From positions 62,001 to 126,000 of the forward strand of contig NZ_QCYJ01000103.1 of NCBI RefSeq assembly GCF_003123685.1: 64,000 bases of DNA, in the 5' to 3' direction. This document shows, piece after piece, positions 52,745-61,432 of the stretch. The notes below the pieces were generated by a model. It saw only the letters and a list, made by a program, of their open reading frames with translations. It searched no databases and was not told the origin of the DNA. The position numbers were made by a program, and so were the translations under genes. The stretch is from Nocardia aurea. Its GTDB lineage: Bacteria > Actinomycetota > Actinomycetes > Mycobacteriales > Mycobacteriaceae. The number at the start of each line of letters is the position of its first letter. Position 1 is the stretch's first letter.

Positions 52745-53503
52745 TCAGCGGGGTGCGAACCGCTGACCGGCGTCCAGTCGCAGACACTGACCGTTGAGCA
52801 TCTGGTTGTCCACGATGGCGAGCGCGAGTTTCGCGTACTCTTCCGGTCGCCCCATCCGCTTCGGGAACGCGGCGTCCTCGACCAGCGGCGCGACCTGCTC
52901 GTCGGTGAAACCCGCCGTGGCGCCGGTCGCGAAGAGGCTCGGCGCGATGGCGAGTACCCGTATGCCCTGGGGGCCGAGGTCGCGGGCCATCACCAGGGCC
53001 ATACCGGCGATGCCCGCCTTGGACGCGGTGTAGGCGACCTGGCCGATCTGGCCCTCGAACGCCGCGATGGAGGAGGTGTTGATGATGACGCCTCGCTCGG
53101 AGTCCTCTGCCTCGTTCTTGCTCATATGCAGCGCTTGCAGGCGGTTGAGGTTGAAGGTGGAGATCAGGTTCAGGTCGATGACCTGGCGGAAGGTCTCGAG
53201 ATCGTGCGGACCGTTACGGCCGAGGGTCTTCTTGACCGTGCCACCTCCTGCAGTGTTGACAGCGATGTGCAGGCTTCCCAGGTCTGAGACCGCGGCCGCG
53301 AGGACCTCTTCGGTACCGTCGAAGTCGGTGATGTCGATGGCGTGGAAGACGCCGCCGATCTCGTCGGCGATCGCTTTGCCGTCGCTGGCTTCCCGGTCGA
53401 GGATCGCGACTCGCGCACCCGCCGCGGCGAGAGCGACGGCGCTGGCCTTGCCCATGCCGGAGGCGCCGCCGACGACGATCGCGTTCTTACCGTTGATCTC
53501 CAT
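52745..53503 (-). CDS. SDR of the 3-hydroxyacyl-CoA dehydrogenase type II (HSD10) group
   Basis: 252 residues. VGGASGMGKASAV is the cofactor motif; NTAGG, INTSSIAAFEGQIGQVAY and YTASK give the active site. The stretch GQVAYTASKAGIAGMAL with ARDLGPQGIRV matches HSD10-like 3-hydroxyacyl/3-hydroxy-2-methylbutyryl-CoA dehydrogenases. It oxidises a 3-hydroxyacyl-CoA. First in a unit with the fused dehydrogenase, so the two may do adjacent beta-oxidation steps. Confidence 0.88.
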   Translation of the reverse strand: MEINGKNAIVVGGASGMGKASAVALAAAGARVAILDREASDGKAIADEIGGVFHAIDITDFDGTEEVLAAAVSDLGSLHIAVNTAGGGTVKKTLGRNGPHDLETFRQVIDLNLISTFNLNRLQALHMSKNEAEDSERGVIINTSSIAAFEGQIGQVAYTASKAGIAGMALVMARDLGPQGIRVLAIAPSLFATGATAGFTDEQVAPLVEDAAFPKRMGRPEEYAKLALAIVDNQMLNGQCLRLDAGQRFAPR

Positions 53504-53597
53504 ATGTGTTCCTATCCGGTGGTCCCTCGTGGAGTTGGTGAGGACTGCACGAGGGGCGTCGTTATTCTGGGAGGGCTCTACTGCACCTCTCTCACTT

Positions 53598-53607
53598 ATA
53601 GTACTAT
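53598..53607. promoter_or_regulatory. Short palindrome in divergent promoter
   Basis: ATAGTACTAT is a 10-bp perfect palindrome in the AT-rich gap between the SDR and the small Cys protein. Confidence 0.35.
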
Positions 53608-53691
53608 CTTAACTACGTGACAGGAGTCTCAGGCCGGTGAGATTCCGAGACTGCTGGCCAGTTCCGGTCGGAGACGCAGATGGAGGTACAC

Positions 53692-54000
53692 GTGATTCTC
53701 AAAGTAGGCCAGTCGTTGGCAAGCACCACCGACGCGACCGCACTCATCGTCGTGCGGGCACCCCAGGGGGAGATCGCTCTTACCTGTGGCGGTGCGGAGA
53801 TGGTGGCGGGCCGCGCAGGACTCGGCGATGGCAGCGGCATCGACCCCGAACGTCGCTCCGGCACGCTGCTCGGTAAGCGCTACGTCGATGAGGAAACGGG
53901 TCTCGAGGTGCTGTGCACCAAGGGGGGTGACGGTTCGCTGGCGATAGATGACCGTTCGCTGCAGGTCAAAGAGGCAAAACCGCTGCCGTCGTCGGACTGA
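53692..54000 (+). CDS. Small conserved Cys protein paired with acyl-CoA synthetase
   Basis: 102 residues from a GTG 4-5 bases after GGAGGT; the ATG 12 bases earlier would leave that site inside the gene. Two conserved single-cysteine motifs, LTCGGAEM and TGLEVLCTKGG, with a conserved end KPLPSSD and core LLGKRYVDEETGLEVLC. Spacing and glycines suggest a small zinc- or metal-binding ribbon like desulforedoxin, but only two cysteines are present. I cannot assign a function. The same gene, decayed, precedes the related synthetase at 13433. Confidence 0.75.
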   Translation: MILKVGQSLASTTDATALIVVRAPQGEIALTCGGAEMVAGRAGLGDGSGIDPERRSGTLLGKRYVDEETGLEVLCTKGGDGSLAIDDRSLQVKEAKPLPSSD

Positions 54001-54040
54001 CGGCCGATTCGACCAGTACGCGAACCTAGTGGAGTTTCGA

Positions 54041-55537
54041 ATGAATTTGACGATGCTGCTGGACATGGCGATCGATGGTTTCGGGGATCGTGTGGTGATC
54101 GGTCGTCGCGACGGCGGAATCACGGCTGCACGACTCGGTGAGATGTCCCAGGCGGGTGCCGCGGCGATTCGCGAAGCGGGTGCCGACGCGGTGGTCTACC
54201 TCGCGGTCAACGGCCCTGCCTTCCCGGTCGCGATGTTCTCCGCGGCGCGGGCCGGGGTGCCGTTGGTTCCGGTGAACTATCGACTCGGTGCCGAGCAACT
54301 CCAGGCGTTGCTCGCCAACCATCCGCGCGCGATCGGCATCGCCGACGAAGCGCAAGTGTCCGCGATGCGGGATGCGGGCCTGGCTGCTCTCACTCCCGAG
54401 CAGTGGTTGGCCCGAACTGCCGAACCCGCCGCAGGCGACGATGTCACAACCGATTCCGACGCACCGGCGGTCGTGATCTACACGAGTGGCACGACTTCGG
54501 CTCCGAAGGGTGTGTTGCTGCGGCACGAGAATCTCACCTCCTACGTCTTCGGGTCGGTCGAGTTCGCTTCCGCCGAGCCCGCGGACGCCGCGCTCATCAG
54601 TGTTCCGCCTTATCACATCGCGGCAGTGGCGAATGCGATCACCAGCCTGTATTCCGGTCGACGAACCCTGGTGCTCGAACAGTTCACCCCCATGCAGTGG
54701 CTCCAGCTCGCGCGCGAGGAGGAGATCACGAATGCGCTGGTCGTCCCCACAATGCTGTCGCGGATCATCGAAGCCGACGACGACAAGTCGCTGCCCTCGT
54801 TGCGCAGTCTCGCCTACGGCGGGGCTCCGATGCCCACCGCCCTCATCGAGAGGGCGCTGCGGATGTGGCCCGAGGTCGGGTTCGTCAATGCCTACGGGCT
54901 GACCGAGACCAGCTCCACGGTCGCGGTGCTCGGACCCGATGATCATCGGGAAGCGCTCGCCAGTGCCGAGCCCGCCGTTCGTGCTCGGCTGGGCTCGGTC
55001 GGGCGGGTGGTTCCGGGCATCGACCTCGAGATCCGAGACGCGGACGGTGCGGTGGTCGGTCCCGGTGTCACCGGCAGCATCTGCGTGCGGGGTGAGCAGG
55101 TATCGGCCGAGTACGCGGGTATCGGACGCGCGGTCGACGACCGCGGCTTCTTCGACACAAGAGACAAAGGGTTCGTCGATGAAGCCGGATACCTGTACAT
55201 AGGTGGACGTCTGGACGACACGATCATTCGTGGAGCCGAGAACATCGCGCCCGCCGAGATCGAGGACGTCATCCTCCGGCATCCCGCAGTGCTCGACACC
55301 GCGGTCGTGGGTGTGCCGGACGAAGAGTGGGGACAGCGGATCGAGGCGGCCGTCGTGGTGCGCGCCGGTATGGAGCTGGCCGCCGAGGATCTGCAGGACT
55401 ACGTGCGCGCGGTACTGCGCGGCAGCAAGACGCCCGAGCGGATCGTGTACTGGGACGAACTGCCCCGCACCGAGACCGGAAAGCTCGTGCGTCGTCATGT
55501 GCTGGAGCGGATTCTGGCCGACGACGTCGTGGCCTGA
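54041..55537 (+). CDS. AMP-forming acyl-CoA synthetase
   Basis: 498 residues. P-loop VIYTSGTTSAPKGV, YGLTETSSTVAVLGPDDH, hinge FFDTRDKGFVDEAGYLY, RLDDTIIRGAENIAPAEIE and the Lys in TETGKLVRRHV. Start ATG behind GGAG. It shares with the synthetase at 13433 the small upstream partner and many blocks, so these are paralogues that may differ in substrate. 40 bases after the small Cys gene. Confidence 0.92.
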   Translation: MNLTMLLDMAIDGFGDRVVIGRRDGGITAARLGEMSQAGAAAIREAGADAVVYLAVNGPAFPVAMFSAARAGVPLVPVNYRLGAEQLQALLANHPRAIGIADEAQVSAMRDAGLAALTPEQWLARTAEPAAGDDVTTDSDAPAVVIYTSGTTSAPKGVLLRHENLTSYVFGSVEFASAEPADAALISVPPYHIAAVANAITSLYSGRRTLVLEQFTPMQWLQLAREEEITNALVVPTMLSRIIEADDDKSLPSLRSLAYGGAPMPTALIERALRMWPEVGFVNAYGLTETSSTVAVLGPDDHREALASAEPAVRARLGSVGRVVPGIDLEIRDADGAVVGPGVTGSICVRGEQVSAEYAGIGRAVDDRGFFDTRDKGFVDEAGYLYIGGRLDDTIIRGAENIAPAEIEDVILRHPAVLDTAVVGVPDEEWGQRIEAAVVVRAGMELAAEDLQDYVRAVLRGSKTPERIVYWDELPRTETGKLVRRHVLERILADDVVA

Positions 55538-55553
55538 ACGCTGGATCCGATCG

Positions 55554-55592
55554 ACGGCGGTGCCCCTTCCCGGATGGGAGGGGCACCGCCGT
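55554..55592. terminator. Terminator hairpin
   Basis: ACGGCGGTGCCCC (55554-55566) pairs perfectly with GGGGCACCGCCGT (55580-55592) and is followed by TTCTTC. It ends the small-protein/synthetase unit. Confidence 0.85.
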
Positions 55593-55613
55593 TTCTTCGC
55601 CCGACAGGCGGCG

Positions 55614-55690
55614 TTACATAGATAACTTAGATATATATCTGGACTAGGAAGAAGGCGCGACCTCTTTTACTTAGTTTACTTTCTATGTAA
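55614..55690. promoter_or_regulatory. AT-rich control region with several palindromes
   Basis: TTACATAG (55614-55621) and CTATGTAA (55683-55690) are perfect inverted arms; AGATATATATCT (55629-55640) is a 12-bp palindrome; TTTACTTAGTTTAC lies between. This is the densest of the AT-rich elements and lies 85 bases before the MaoC-type hydratase gene. Confidence 0.5.
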
Positions 55691-55774
55691 GGTGGGATGT
55701 GCGCCCCTCGGGTATCGGACTCGGTCGCGGAATCGCGCGCGGGCCCACATCAGCTCACGATCACGGAGGTAGAG

Positions 55775-57055
55775 ATGACGACCACGGAAGAGAAGCAGAA
55801 CGACGCGCCGCAGGTGTACACCTTCCGCGACCAGGACATCCAGCGCGCGCGAGATCTGGTCGGCATCTACCACGCGGTGACCCAGCGTGAGCAGTTCACC
55901 CGCGCTACGCCGGATGTCATGCGCAACTTCGCGCGCAGCTACGGTGACGACAACCCGCTCTTCGTCGACGAGGAGTACGGCCTCGACACCCGCTGGGGCG
56001 GCCAGATCGCGCCCCCGATGATCAATATCGCCCTTACCCGAGGACTACTGGCCGACCCGGTCCCCAAGGAGCAGCGCCGCCCCTCGTTCCGAGGCATCCA
56101 CGTATTCGTCTCGGGGACCACGACCGAGTGGTATCGCCCTGTCTACGACGGTGACACCCTGTACTCGTTCCAAGGTTTCAGTGACGTGGAACTCAAGGAG
56201 TCCGAGTTCGCGGGCCGCTCCCTGATCGTCACCCGCTCGCATGTGCAGATGAACCAGCGTGCCGAAGTCGTTCAGGTGCAGAAGGTCATCACGATCCACA
56301 CCGAGCGCCACGAATCGAAGAAGCGCAACAAGTACCAGGCGACCGAGCCTGCCACCTATACCCCCGAAGACATCGCGAAGATCGATGAGATCTACGCGGC
56401 CGAACGGCGCCGAGGCGCCGACACGAGGTACTTCGAGGACGTCGCGGTGGGCGAGAACCTCGGCACGATGGCCAAGGGACCGCTCACGACCACCGATATG
56501 GTTGTCTTCCATTCCGGTGGTTACGGTTTCGCTCCCTACACGCCGTCGACCGGCCGCCTGACCTATCAGAATCGTCAGCGCATCGCGGCGTTCTACATTC
56601 CGAACGAGCAGGGGATTCCGGACGTCGCGCAGCGAATCCACTGGGACAGCGACTACGCGCGCTCGATCGGTCTGCCCGCCGCGTACGACTACGGCATGAT
56701 GCGCGACTGCTGGCTCTCGCACTACATCACCGACTGGATGGGCGACAACGCATGGCTGGTGAGCATGTCGAGCCAGATGCGCAAGTTCAACTACCAGGGC
56801 GACACCCACACCATCACCGGTGAAGTCGTCGGCAAACGGATCGACGGCGATCGCTACCTGGTCGACGTCGAGTTCCGCGGTACCAGCCAGCGCGGCGAGG
56901 TCACCTGCCCCGCGAGTGCCACCATCGCGTTGCCGAGCCGTGAAGGCGGCCTGGTCGCACTGCCGAGCGCGCCCAAGGACCTGGAGGCGGTCGCCGCACA
57001 GATGCTCGCACGGAACGGTGAGCTGAGGGCCGCGGCCCGCAAGCCCGCCAACTGA
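55775..57055 (+). CDS. MaoC-family (double hotdog) enoyl-CoA hydratase
   Basis: 426 residues from the ATG behind CGGAGGT. Two hotdog units: the first with FARSYGDDNPLFVDEEYG and GGQIAPPMINIAL, the second after about residue 230 with YFEDVAVGENLGTM and AYDYGMMRDCWLSHYITDW. The hydratase Asp/His motif is not exactly placed in the first unit (YGDDNPLF), so it is a FAS1-like dehydratase type. Likely hydrates a bulky enoyl-CoA, as in steroid or fatty acid pathways. Confidence 0.87.
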   Translation: MTTTEEKQNDAPQVYTFRDQDIQRARDLVGIYHAVTQREQFTRATPDVMRNFARSYGDDNPLFVDEEYGLDTRWGGQIAPPMINIALTRGLLADPVPKEQRRPSFRGIHVFVSGTTTEWYRPVYDGDTLYSFQGFSDVELKESEFAGRSLIVTRSHVQMNQRAEVVQVQKVITIHTERHESKKRNKYQATEPATYTPEDIAKIDEIYAAERRRGADTRYFEDVAVGENLGTMAKGPLTTTDMVVFHSGGYGFAPYTPSTGRLTYQNRQRIAAFYIPNEQGIPDVAQRIHWDSDYARSIGLPAAYDYGMMRDCWLSHYITDWMGDNAWLVSMSSQMRKFNYQGDTHTITGEVVGKRIDGDRYLVDVEFRGTSQRGEVTCPASATIALPSREGGLVALPSAPKDLEAVAAQMLARNGELRAAARKPAN

Positions 57056-57086
57056 ATCCGGTTCTACGAGCGGGAAGTCGAAACGA

Positions 57087-57118
57087 AATCGCCGGGTGTG
57101 CGCTGCCACCCGGCGATT
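57087..57118. terminator. Terminator hairpin
   Basis: AATCGCCGGGTG (57087-57098) and CACCCGGCGATT (57107-57118) are perfect 12-bp arms around an 8-nt loop, between the convergent MaoC and GntR genes. Confidence 0.85.
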
Positions 57119-57196
57119 CGGCTTGTCCGGGCGCCGGGGGCGGGTTCGGGGATGCCCGAAACCGCACCGTTCACTCGGCGCACGTTGTCGGGAGGG

Positions 57197-57991
57197 TCAA
57201 TCGAGAATGTCGCGCACCTGGACGTCTTCACGGCCCTCCAGCAGTGACAGGCGGGCGTTGACCATGTGCTTCTGCCAGTGCGTGAACGCGCCTTCCGCGT
57301 CTCGGGCGCGCAGCAATTTGATCAACCGTCGGCAGGAACGGATCTCGAGTTTGTACGAGGACTCGTAGCGCTCCTTGTCCGGGCGGGTGTCGAGAAGCAC
57401 CGCGCCGGTGTGGCGTTCGGTGATCTCGTGGAGCATTCCGGCGATAATGGCCAGTGTCGCGTTCCCGGACAGTTGCACCATCCGCAAGTGGAACGCCGAA
57501 GTGCCAGCGGCGAGGTTGTCGGAGGCGAAGGCCGCGGGGATCTCCTCGTCGACGATTCGCTCCAGTTCGTCGAAGTCCTCCTCGGTGCCCTCCGTCGCGA
57601 GGATGCGGGCCGCGTCGGGCTCGATGGCCTCGCGCGCGACGAACACATCCGCCACTGTGGCGCCGGACAATTCGAGCAGCAGCGACGCCGGTCGTGCAAC
57701 GATCTCGGGGCCGGGGACGCACACGCGCGCACCGGAGCGAGACCCGCGGCGCACTTCGACGAGACGTTCGGATTCGAGGACGCGCACCGCCTCGCGGAGG
57801 GTGGGGCGGCTGACGGAGTAGTGCTCCATCAGCTCGGCCTCGTTCGGGAGGTGATCGCCGTCCTTCAGGCTGCCGTCGATGATCATGCTGCGGAGGTTGC
57901 GTGCAACCAGTTCGGCGGTCTTCGGCGTCCGGATGGGGCGAGACGCCGCATTGCGCGAGTCGAAGATCGGTGCGAGGGCCCTGTCAGCCAC
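57197..57991 (-). CDS. GntR/FadR-type transcriptional regulator
   Basis: 264 residues. Winged helix PNEAELMEHYSVSRPTLREA near residue 50; FCD ligand domain with AREAIEPDAARILA and FHLRMVQLSGN (metal His). GTG start 6 bases after GGGAGGT. Such regulators answer to acyl-CoA or organic acids and usually control neighbours; the divergent thiolase-like/DUF35 unit and the kinase/ACAD11 unit are candidates. Confidence 0.9.
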   Translation of the reverse strand: MADRALAPIFDSRNAASRPIRTPKTAELVARNLRSMIIDGSLKDGDHLPNEAELMEHYSVSRPTLREAVRVLESERLVEVRRGSRSGARVCVPGPEIVARPASLLLELSGATVADVFVAREAIEPDAARILATEGTEEDFDELERIVDEEIPAAFASDNLAAGTSAFHLRMVQLSGNATLAIIAGMLHEITERHTGAVLLDTRPDKERYESSYKLEIRSCRRLIKLLRARDAEGAFTHWQKHMVNARLSLLEGREDVQVRDILD

Positions 57992-58526
57992 TTATTACCT
58001 CCCGTAGTTCATCTTCGTCGGCCAAGTAAACCATCTGGTCGGCGCGCGGGGTATCCGCGTGCGGACTGTGTGCGCCGCACCTGCCCGGTGAATTGCCCAA
58101 GCTACTACAATATATCGTACTAAGTTCAATAGGTAATGCTGGTCGCTGCGACGCAAGCGCAGATGCGGTCGTCTGGACCTGCGGCGACGCGATCCCGGGT
58201 GTGTGTGGTGGCCATGTCGCCCCTGCGTCGGGGTCAGCGAGGCGCATCTGTGTGATTGCGCAGGTGGGGGCCGTCGCTCTTCTGTTCGCGCCGGACGTGG
58301 GCCGCCAGGTGGGGTCTGTTGTTCCGCGGCGCGAGGGAGATTTGAACTTTCGGCGACCATACTGGGCGAGAGGGTCGTGCGGTAGGCGCCCTCCTGTTCT
58401 TGATAGATTACTATGTGATATATGTGAAGTGGCTTCGTATTCACATGATGCGGGTGCGTGCTGTGTCTGATCCACACGCGAAAATTCAGCGTCGGTGATC
58501 GGCGGCAACCAGAATGGAGTGTTGAT
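57992..58526. other. Long divergent intergenic region
   Basis: No gene I can support in 535 bases between the GntR gene and the thiolase-like gene. AT-rich patches at about 58108-58130 and 58410-58450; ATGTGAA (58422-58428) and TTCACAT (58440-58446) are perfect inverted arms and could bind the adjacent GntR protein. The open minus frames here have poor codon use. Confidence 0.5.
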
Positions 58527-59720
58527 GTGTCCAACGGCTTGAGGGATGTCGCGATCGTCGGTGTAGGGGCGACTCCGTACTACAAACGCGGCGGGTCCGC
58601 TCCGCAGACGAATCTGGAGTTGGCGGGCAAGGCGATCCTGGCGGCGTGCGAAGACGCGGGCATCTCGGTCAAGGAAATCGACGGATTCGCCTACTACTCC
58701 GGGGCGGGCGCCGGATACGGCGACAAGATGGACACCGCCGACTTCATGGAGACCCTGGGTATCCCGGAGGTCACCTTCACTGCGTCGCTGACCTCCGGTG
58801 GCGGCGGTGCGGCCGGTTCGATCGGACTCGCCCGTGCGGCGATCATGGCCGGGGATGCCACCACGGTGGTCACGGTGATGACGTTGCAGCAGGACAGACA
58901 GCGCCTGGGCTCGGTGTTCGCGGCCAGCGCGCCGGATCCGATCAACTCCTTCCTGCAGCCGTCGGGGCTGTCCGGTCCGGGGCATCTGATGTCGGTGCTG
59001 GCGCGTCGGCATATGCATCTATACGGCACTCGTCGCGACGCGTTCGCTGAGATCGCCATCTCCACCCGGGAGAACGCGCTCAACCGCCCCAAGGCGATTC
59101 AGAAGAAGCCGTTGACCAAGGAGGAGTACTTCAACGGGCGTATGATCGCCGATCCGCTCTGTCTCTACGACTTCTGTCTCGAGACCGAGGGGGCCGTCGC
59201 GGTCATCACCACAAGTACCGAACGGGCCGCGGATCTGAGGCAGAAGCCGGTTCCGGTCGTCGCGGTCGCGCACGGCGGCCGTCGAGAGTGGGGCCGCGCG
59301 TTCGCCTGGTACGGGATGCCCGATGAGTATTTCGCGTCTTCGGGCAACGCGCCGATCGCCGAACGGCTCTGGAAACAGTCGGGCTTGACCGCCGAGGACA
59401 TCGACGTGGCACTGCTCTACGACCACTTCACACCCATGGTGCTCATGCAACTCGAGGACTACGGATTCTGCGCCAAGGGGGAAGGTGGCGATTTCGTCGA
59501 GAGCGGTGCGATCCGCTATCAAGGCGGGTCGATCCCGGTCAATACCCATGGCGGCCAGCTGTCGGAGGCCTACATCATCGGGATGACCCATATCAAGGAG
59601 GCGGTCGAGCAGATGCGCGGTACTGCGATCAACCAGGTGAAGGATGCCGAGTTCGCCCTTGCCACAGGCGGACCCGCTTCGCTGCCGGTCAGCGGCTTGA
59701 TCCTGGGGAGCGCGGCATGA
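58527..59720 (+). CDS. Thiolase-like (lipid-transfer-protein type) acyl-CoA lyase
   Basis: 397 residues from a GTG 7 bases after GGAG. Thiolase fold without a nucleophile Cys: the segment reads ASLTSGGGGAAGSIGLARAA. The His loop is NTHGGQLSEAYIIGMTHIKE. So it cannot do classical thiolysis; Ltp2-type retroaldol cleavage with its DUF35 partner is the likely activity. It overlaps the DUF35 gene by 4 bases. Second such pair in the window (other at 35355). Confidence 0.82.
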   Translation: MSNGLRDVAIVGVGATPYYKRGGSAPQTNLELAGKAILAACEDAGISVKEIDGFAYYSGAGAGYGDKMDTADFMETLGIPEVTFTASLTSGGGGAAGSIGLARAAIMAGDATTVVTVMTLQQDRQRLGSVFAASAPDPINSFLQPSGLSGPGHLMSVLARRHMHLYGTRRDAFAEIAISTRENALNRPKAIQKKPLTKEEYFNGRMIADPLCLYDFCLETEGAVAVITTSTERAADLRQKPVPVVAVAHGGRREWGRAFAWYGMPDEYFASSGNAPIAERLWKQSGLTAEDIDVALLYDHFTPMVLMQLEDYGFCAKGEGGDFVESGAIRYQGGSIPVNTHGGQLSEAYIIGMTHIKEAVEQMRGTAINQVKDAEFALATGGPASLPVSGLILGSAA

Positions 59721-60148
59721 GTGACGTGCGTGCGACAGCGTTGCCTGCCGAAGCGGTCCGTATTACCACCAACAGTGACACCGAGCCGTTCTGGTTACAT
59801 GCCAAGGACGGTGAACTCGTTGTGCTGCAGTGTGGTTCGTGCGGGCACTTCCGGATGCCGCCGACTCCGTTCTGTCCGGAATGTCAGTCCACCGAGAAGA
59901 ACTGGAAACAGCTCTCGGGGCGCGGCAGTGTCTACAGCTACGCGGTGATCCACGGCTTCCCCGGAATTCCCGACATCACCATGGTCGGTGCGGTGGTCTC
60001 GCTCGAGGGTGCCGGTGATGCTCGGCTGGTCACCAATGTCATCGACGTGGATCCGAGCGAGGTGCGGATCGGGATGGAGCTGGAGGTGACCTTCTGGCCG
60101 ATTTCGGACGGCTGGCAACTGCCGGTGTTCCGCCCGGCCCAGGCGTGA
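59717..60148 (+). CDS. DUF35 OB-fold protein, thiolase partner
   Basis: 143 residues. Intact zinc ribbon LQCGSCGHFRMPPTPFCPEC near residues 33-54, then the OB fold (GSVYSYAVIHGF, MVGAVVSLEGAGDARLVTNV). In contrast to the other pair all four cysteines remain. It binds the thiolase-like protein and helps acyl-CoA binding. Confidence 0.88.
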   Translation: MSDVRATALPAEAVRITTNSDTEPFWLHAKDGELVVLQCGSCGHFRMPPTPFCPECQSTEKNWKQLSGRGSVYSYAVIHGFPGIPDITMVGAVVSLEGAGDARLVTNVIDVDPSEVRIGMELEVTFWPISDGWQLPVFRPAQA

Positions 60149-60186
60149 GAATCTGACGCTCTGATTCATCGATAGTGTTCTGTCGC

Positions 60187-60219
60187 AACGCGGGTCCCGG
60201 TTTCCGGGCCCGCGTTTCG
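60187..60219. terminator. Terminator hairpin
   Basis: AACGCGGGTCCCGG (60187-60200) pairs with CCGGGCCCGCGTT (60204-60216) with a one-base bulge and a TTT loop, followed by TCG. Separates the DUF35 gene from the kinase gene. Confidence 0.75.
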
Positions 60220-60336
60220 CTGTTTCCGGGGTTGACATCCATCACTGAAGTCAGAATGATGTTCTCAGAATGAGAGTTCGATTTTTGTAGCCGGACCCGT
60301 GAGCGGTCCTGTTCTCGCTCTGAGAGGAACATTTCG

Positions 60337-61380
60337 ATGCGACAGTCAGATTCGGCTATTCGGCTGGACGAGGCGACCTTCGCCGATGAACTCGCGGTAC
60401 GCGCGACCTCGGCGGCGGCACGGTCCATCGCGGGCGCGCAGGTGTCGGGCGTGCGGCAATTGGCCGGTGGGGCATCGAGCCTGACCTATACCGCGACCCT
60501 GACTGCGCCGGGGGTGGACATCCCGGTCGTGCTGAAGGTCGCGCCGCCCGGGTTGGCGCCTGTGCGCAACAGGGACGTACTACGACAGAGTCGCGTGATG
60601 GCCGCCTTGGCGCACGCGCCGGGCGTGCGGGTGCCCGCCGTGCTGTTCGAAGACGAGGGCGTCCCGCCCCGGACTTCGCCGTTCGTGGCGATGAATCTGG
60701 TTGCGGGAGAGTGTGTCGAGCCGATTCTCGATGAGGCGCGAGAAGTCGCGTCGATGCCCCGAATCCGAGCCAGATACCTCGACGCAGCCCGCATACTCGC
60801 CCACCTCCACCGTGTCGAGCCGGCGAAGGTCGGTCTCGGTGACGAGTCCATCGTCTCCCTGGGCAACGAGATCGACAGGTGGACAACAGCGTTCGAGACT
60901 GCACCGCCCGACCTGCAGGGCGACTACAGAACCTGTGCGCAGGCGCTACGCGGGTGCATGCCCGAACCGGTCGAGCCGGTGATCAACCATGGTGACTACC
61001 GGCTCGGCAACACCCTGTGCGAAGGCGATCGGGTCACCGCGATCATCGACTGGGAGATCTGGTCGGTCGGCGATCCGCGGGTCGACCTGAGTTGGCTGAC
61101 CTACTTCACCGACGAGGCGCACCACCCGGCCGCGCCCGGTGTCGAGCCGTGCGGCACGCCGATCATCGCGGAGGTGGTCCGGGAGTACGAGCACGCACTC
61201 GGACAGGCTGTTCCCGATCTGACCTGGTTCGACGCGCTGACCCGGTACAAGGAAGCCGCAGCCACCGCGCTGCTGATCAAGCGGGCCCGCAAGGCGGAGG
61301 TCATGCCCGCACCGTTTCGGCGGATGGAGCCCGCGCTGCCGGGTTTGCTCGATGAGGCGATGGCCCTGCTCGGGCAGTGA
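60337..61380 (+). CDS. APH-type phosphotransferase (4-hydroxyacyl-CoA kinase candidate)
   Basis: 347 residues, aminoglycoside-phosphotransferase fold. N-terminal LAGGASSLTYTATL (ATP loop) and VVLKVAPPG (Lys); catalytic loop NHGDYRLGNTL; metal Asp in IIDWEIWSVGDPRVDLSW. Start ATG behind GAGGA. It is next to an ACAD11-type dehydrogenase, and the pair matches LvaA/LvaC and mammalian ACAD10/11, in which a kinase phosphorylates 4-hydroxyacyl-CoA and the dehydrogenase partner eliminates phosphate to form an enoyl-CoA. So this is probably not a drug resistance gene. Direct repeats TCAGAATG lie upstream. Confidence 0.86.
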   Translation: MRQSDSAIRLDEATFADELAVRATSAAARSIAGAQVSGVRQLAGGASSLTYTATLTAPGVDIPVVLKVAPPGLAPVRNRDVLRQSRVMAALAHAPGVRVPAVLFEDEGVPPRTSPFVAMNLVAGECVEPILDEAREVASMPRIRARYLDAARILAHLHRVEPAKVGLGDESIVSLGNEIDRWTTAFETAPPDLQGDYRTCAQALRGCMPEPVEPVINHGDYRLGNTLCEGDRVTAIIDWEIWSVGDPRVDLSWLTYFTDEAHHPAAPGVEPCGTPIIAEVVREYEHALGQAVPDLTWFDALTRYKEAAATALLIKRARKAEVMPAPFRRMEPALPGLLDEAMALLGQ

Positions 61381-61432
61381 CCGTCACCGGTCCGCACACT
61401 ATTTTTCCTCTGACACAAAGGATCCGAGAACC

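Noticed and set aside
58326..58362. tRNA-like T-arm sequence on the minus strand (GTTCAAATC with flanking GCGCC)
   Set aside because: The bases either side of the loop do not pair as a T stem, and no acceptor, D or anticodon arms can be found within 90 bases, so it is not a tRNA and is weak evidence for an attachment site.
60337..61380. Aminoglycoside resistance kinase
   Set aside because: The fold is that of APH enzymes, but the adjacent ACAD11-type gene and catabolic setting fit an acyl-CoA kinase better.
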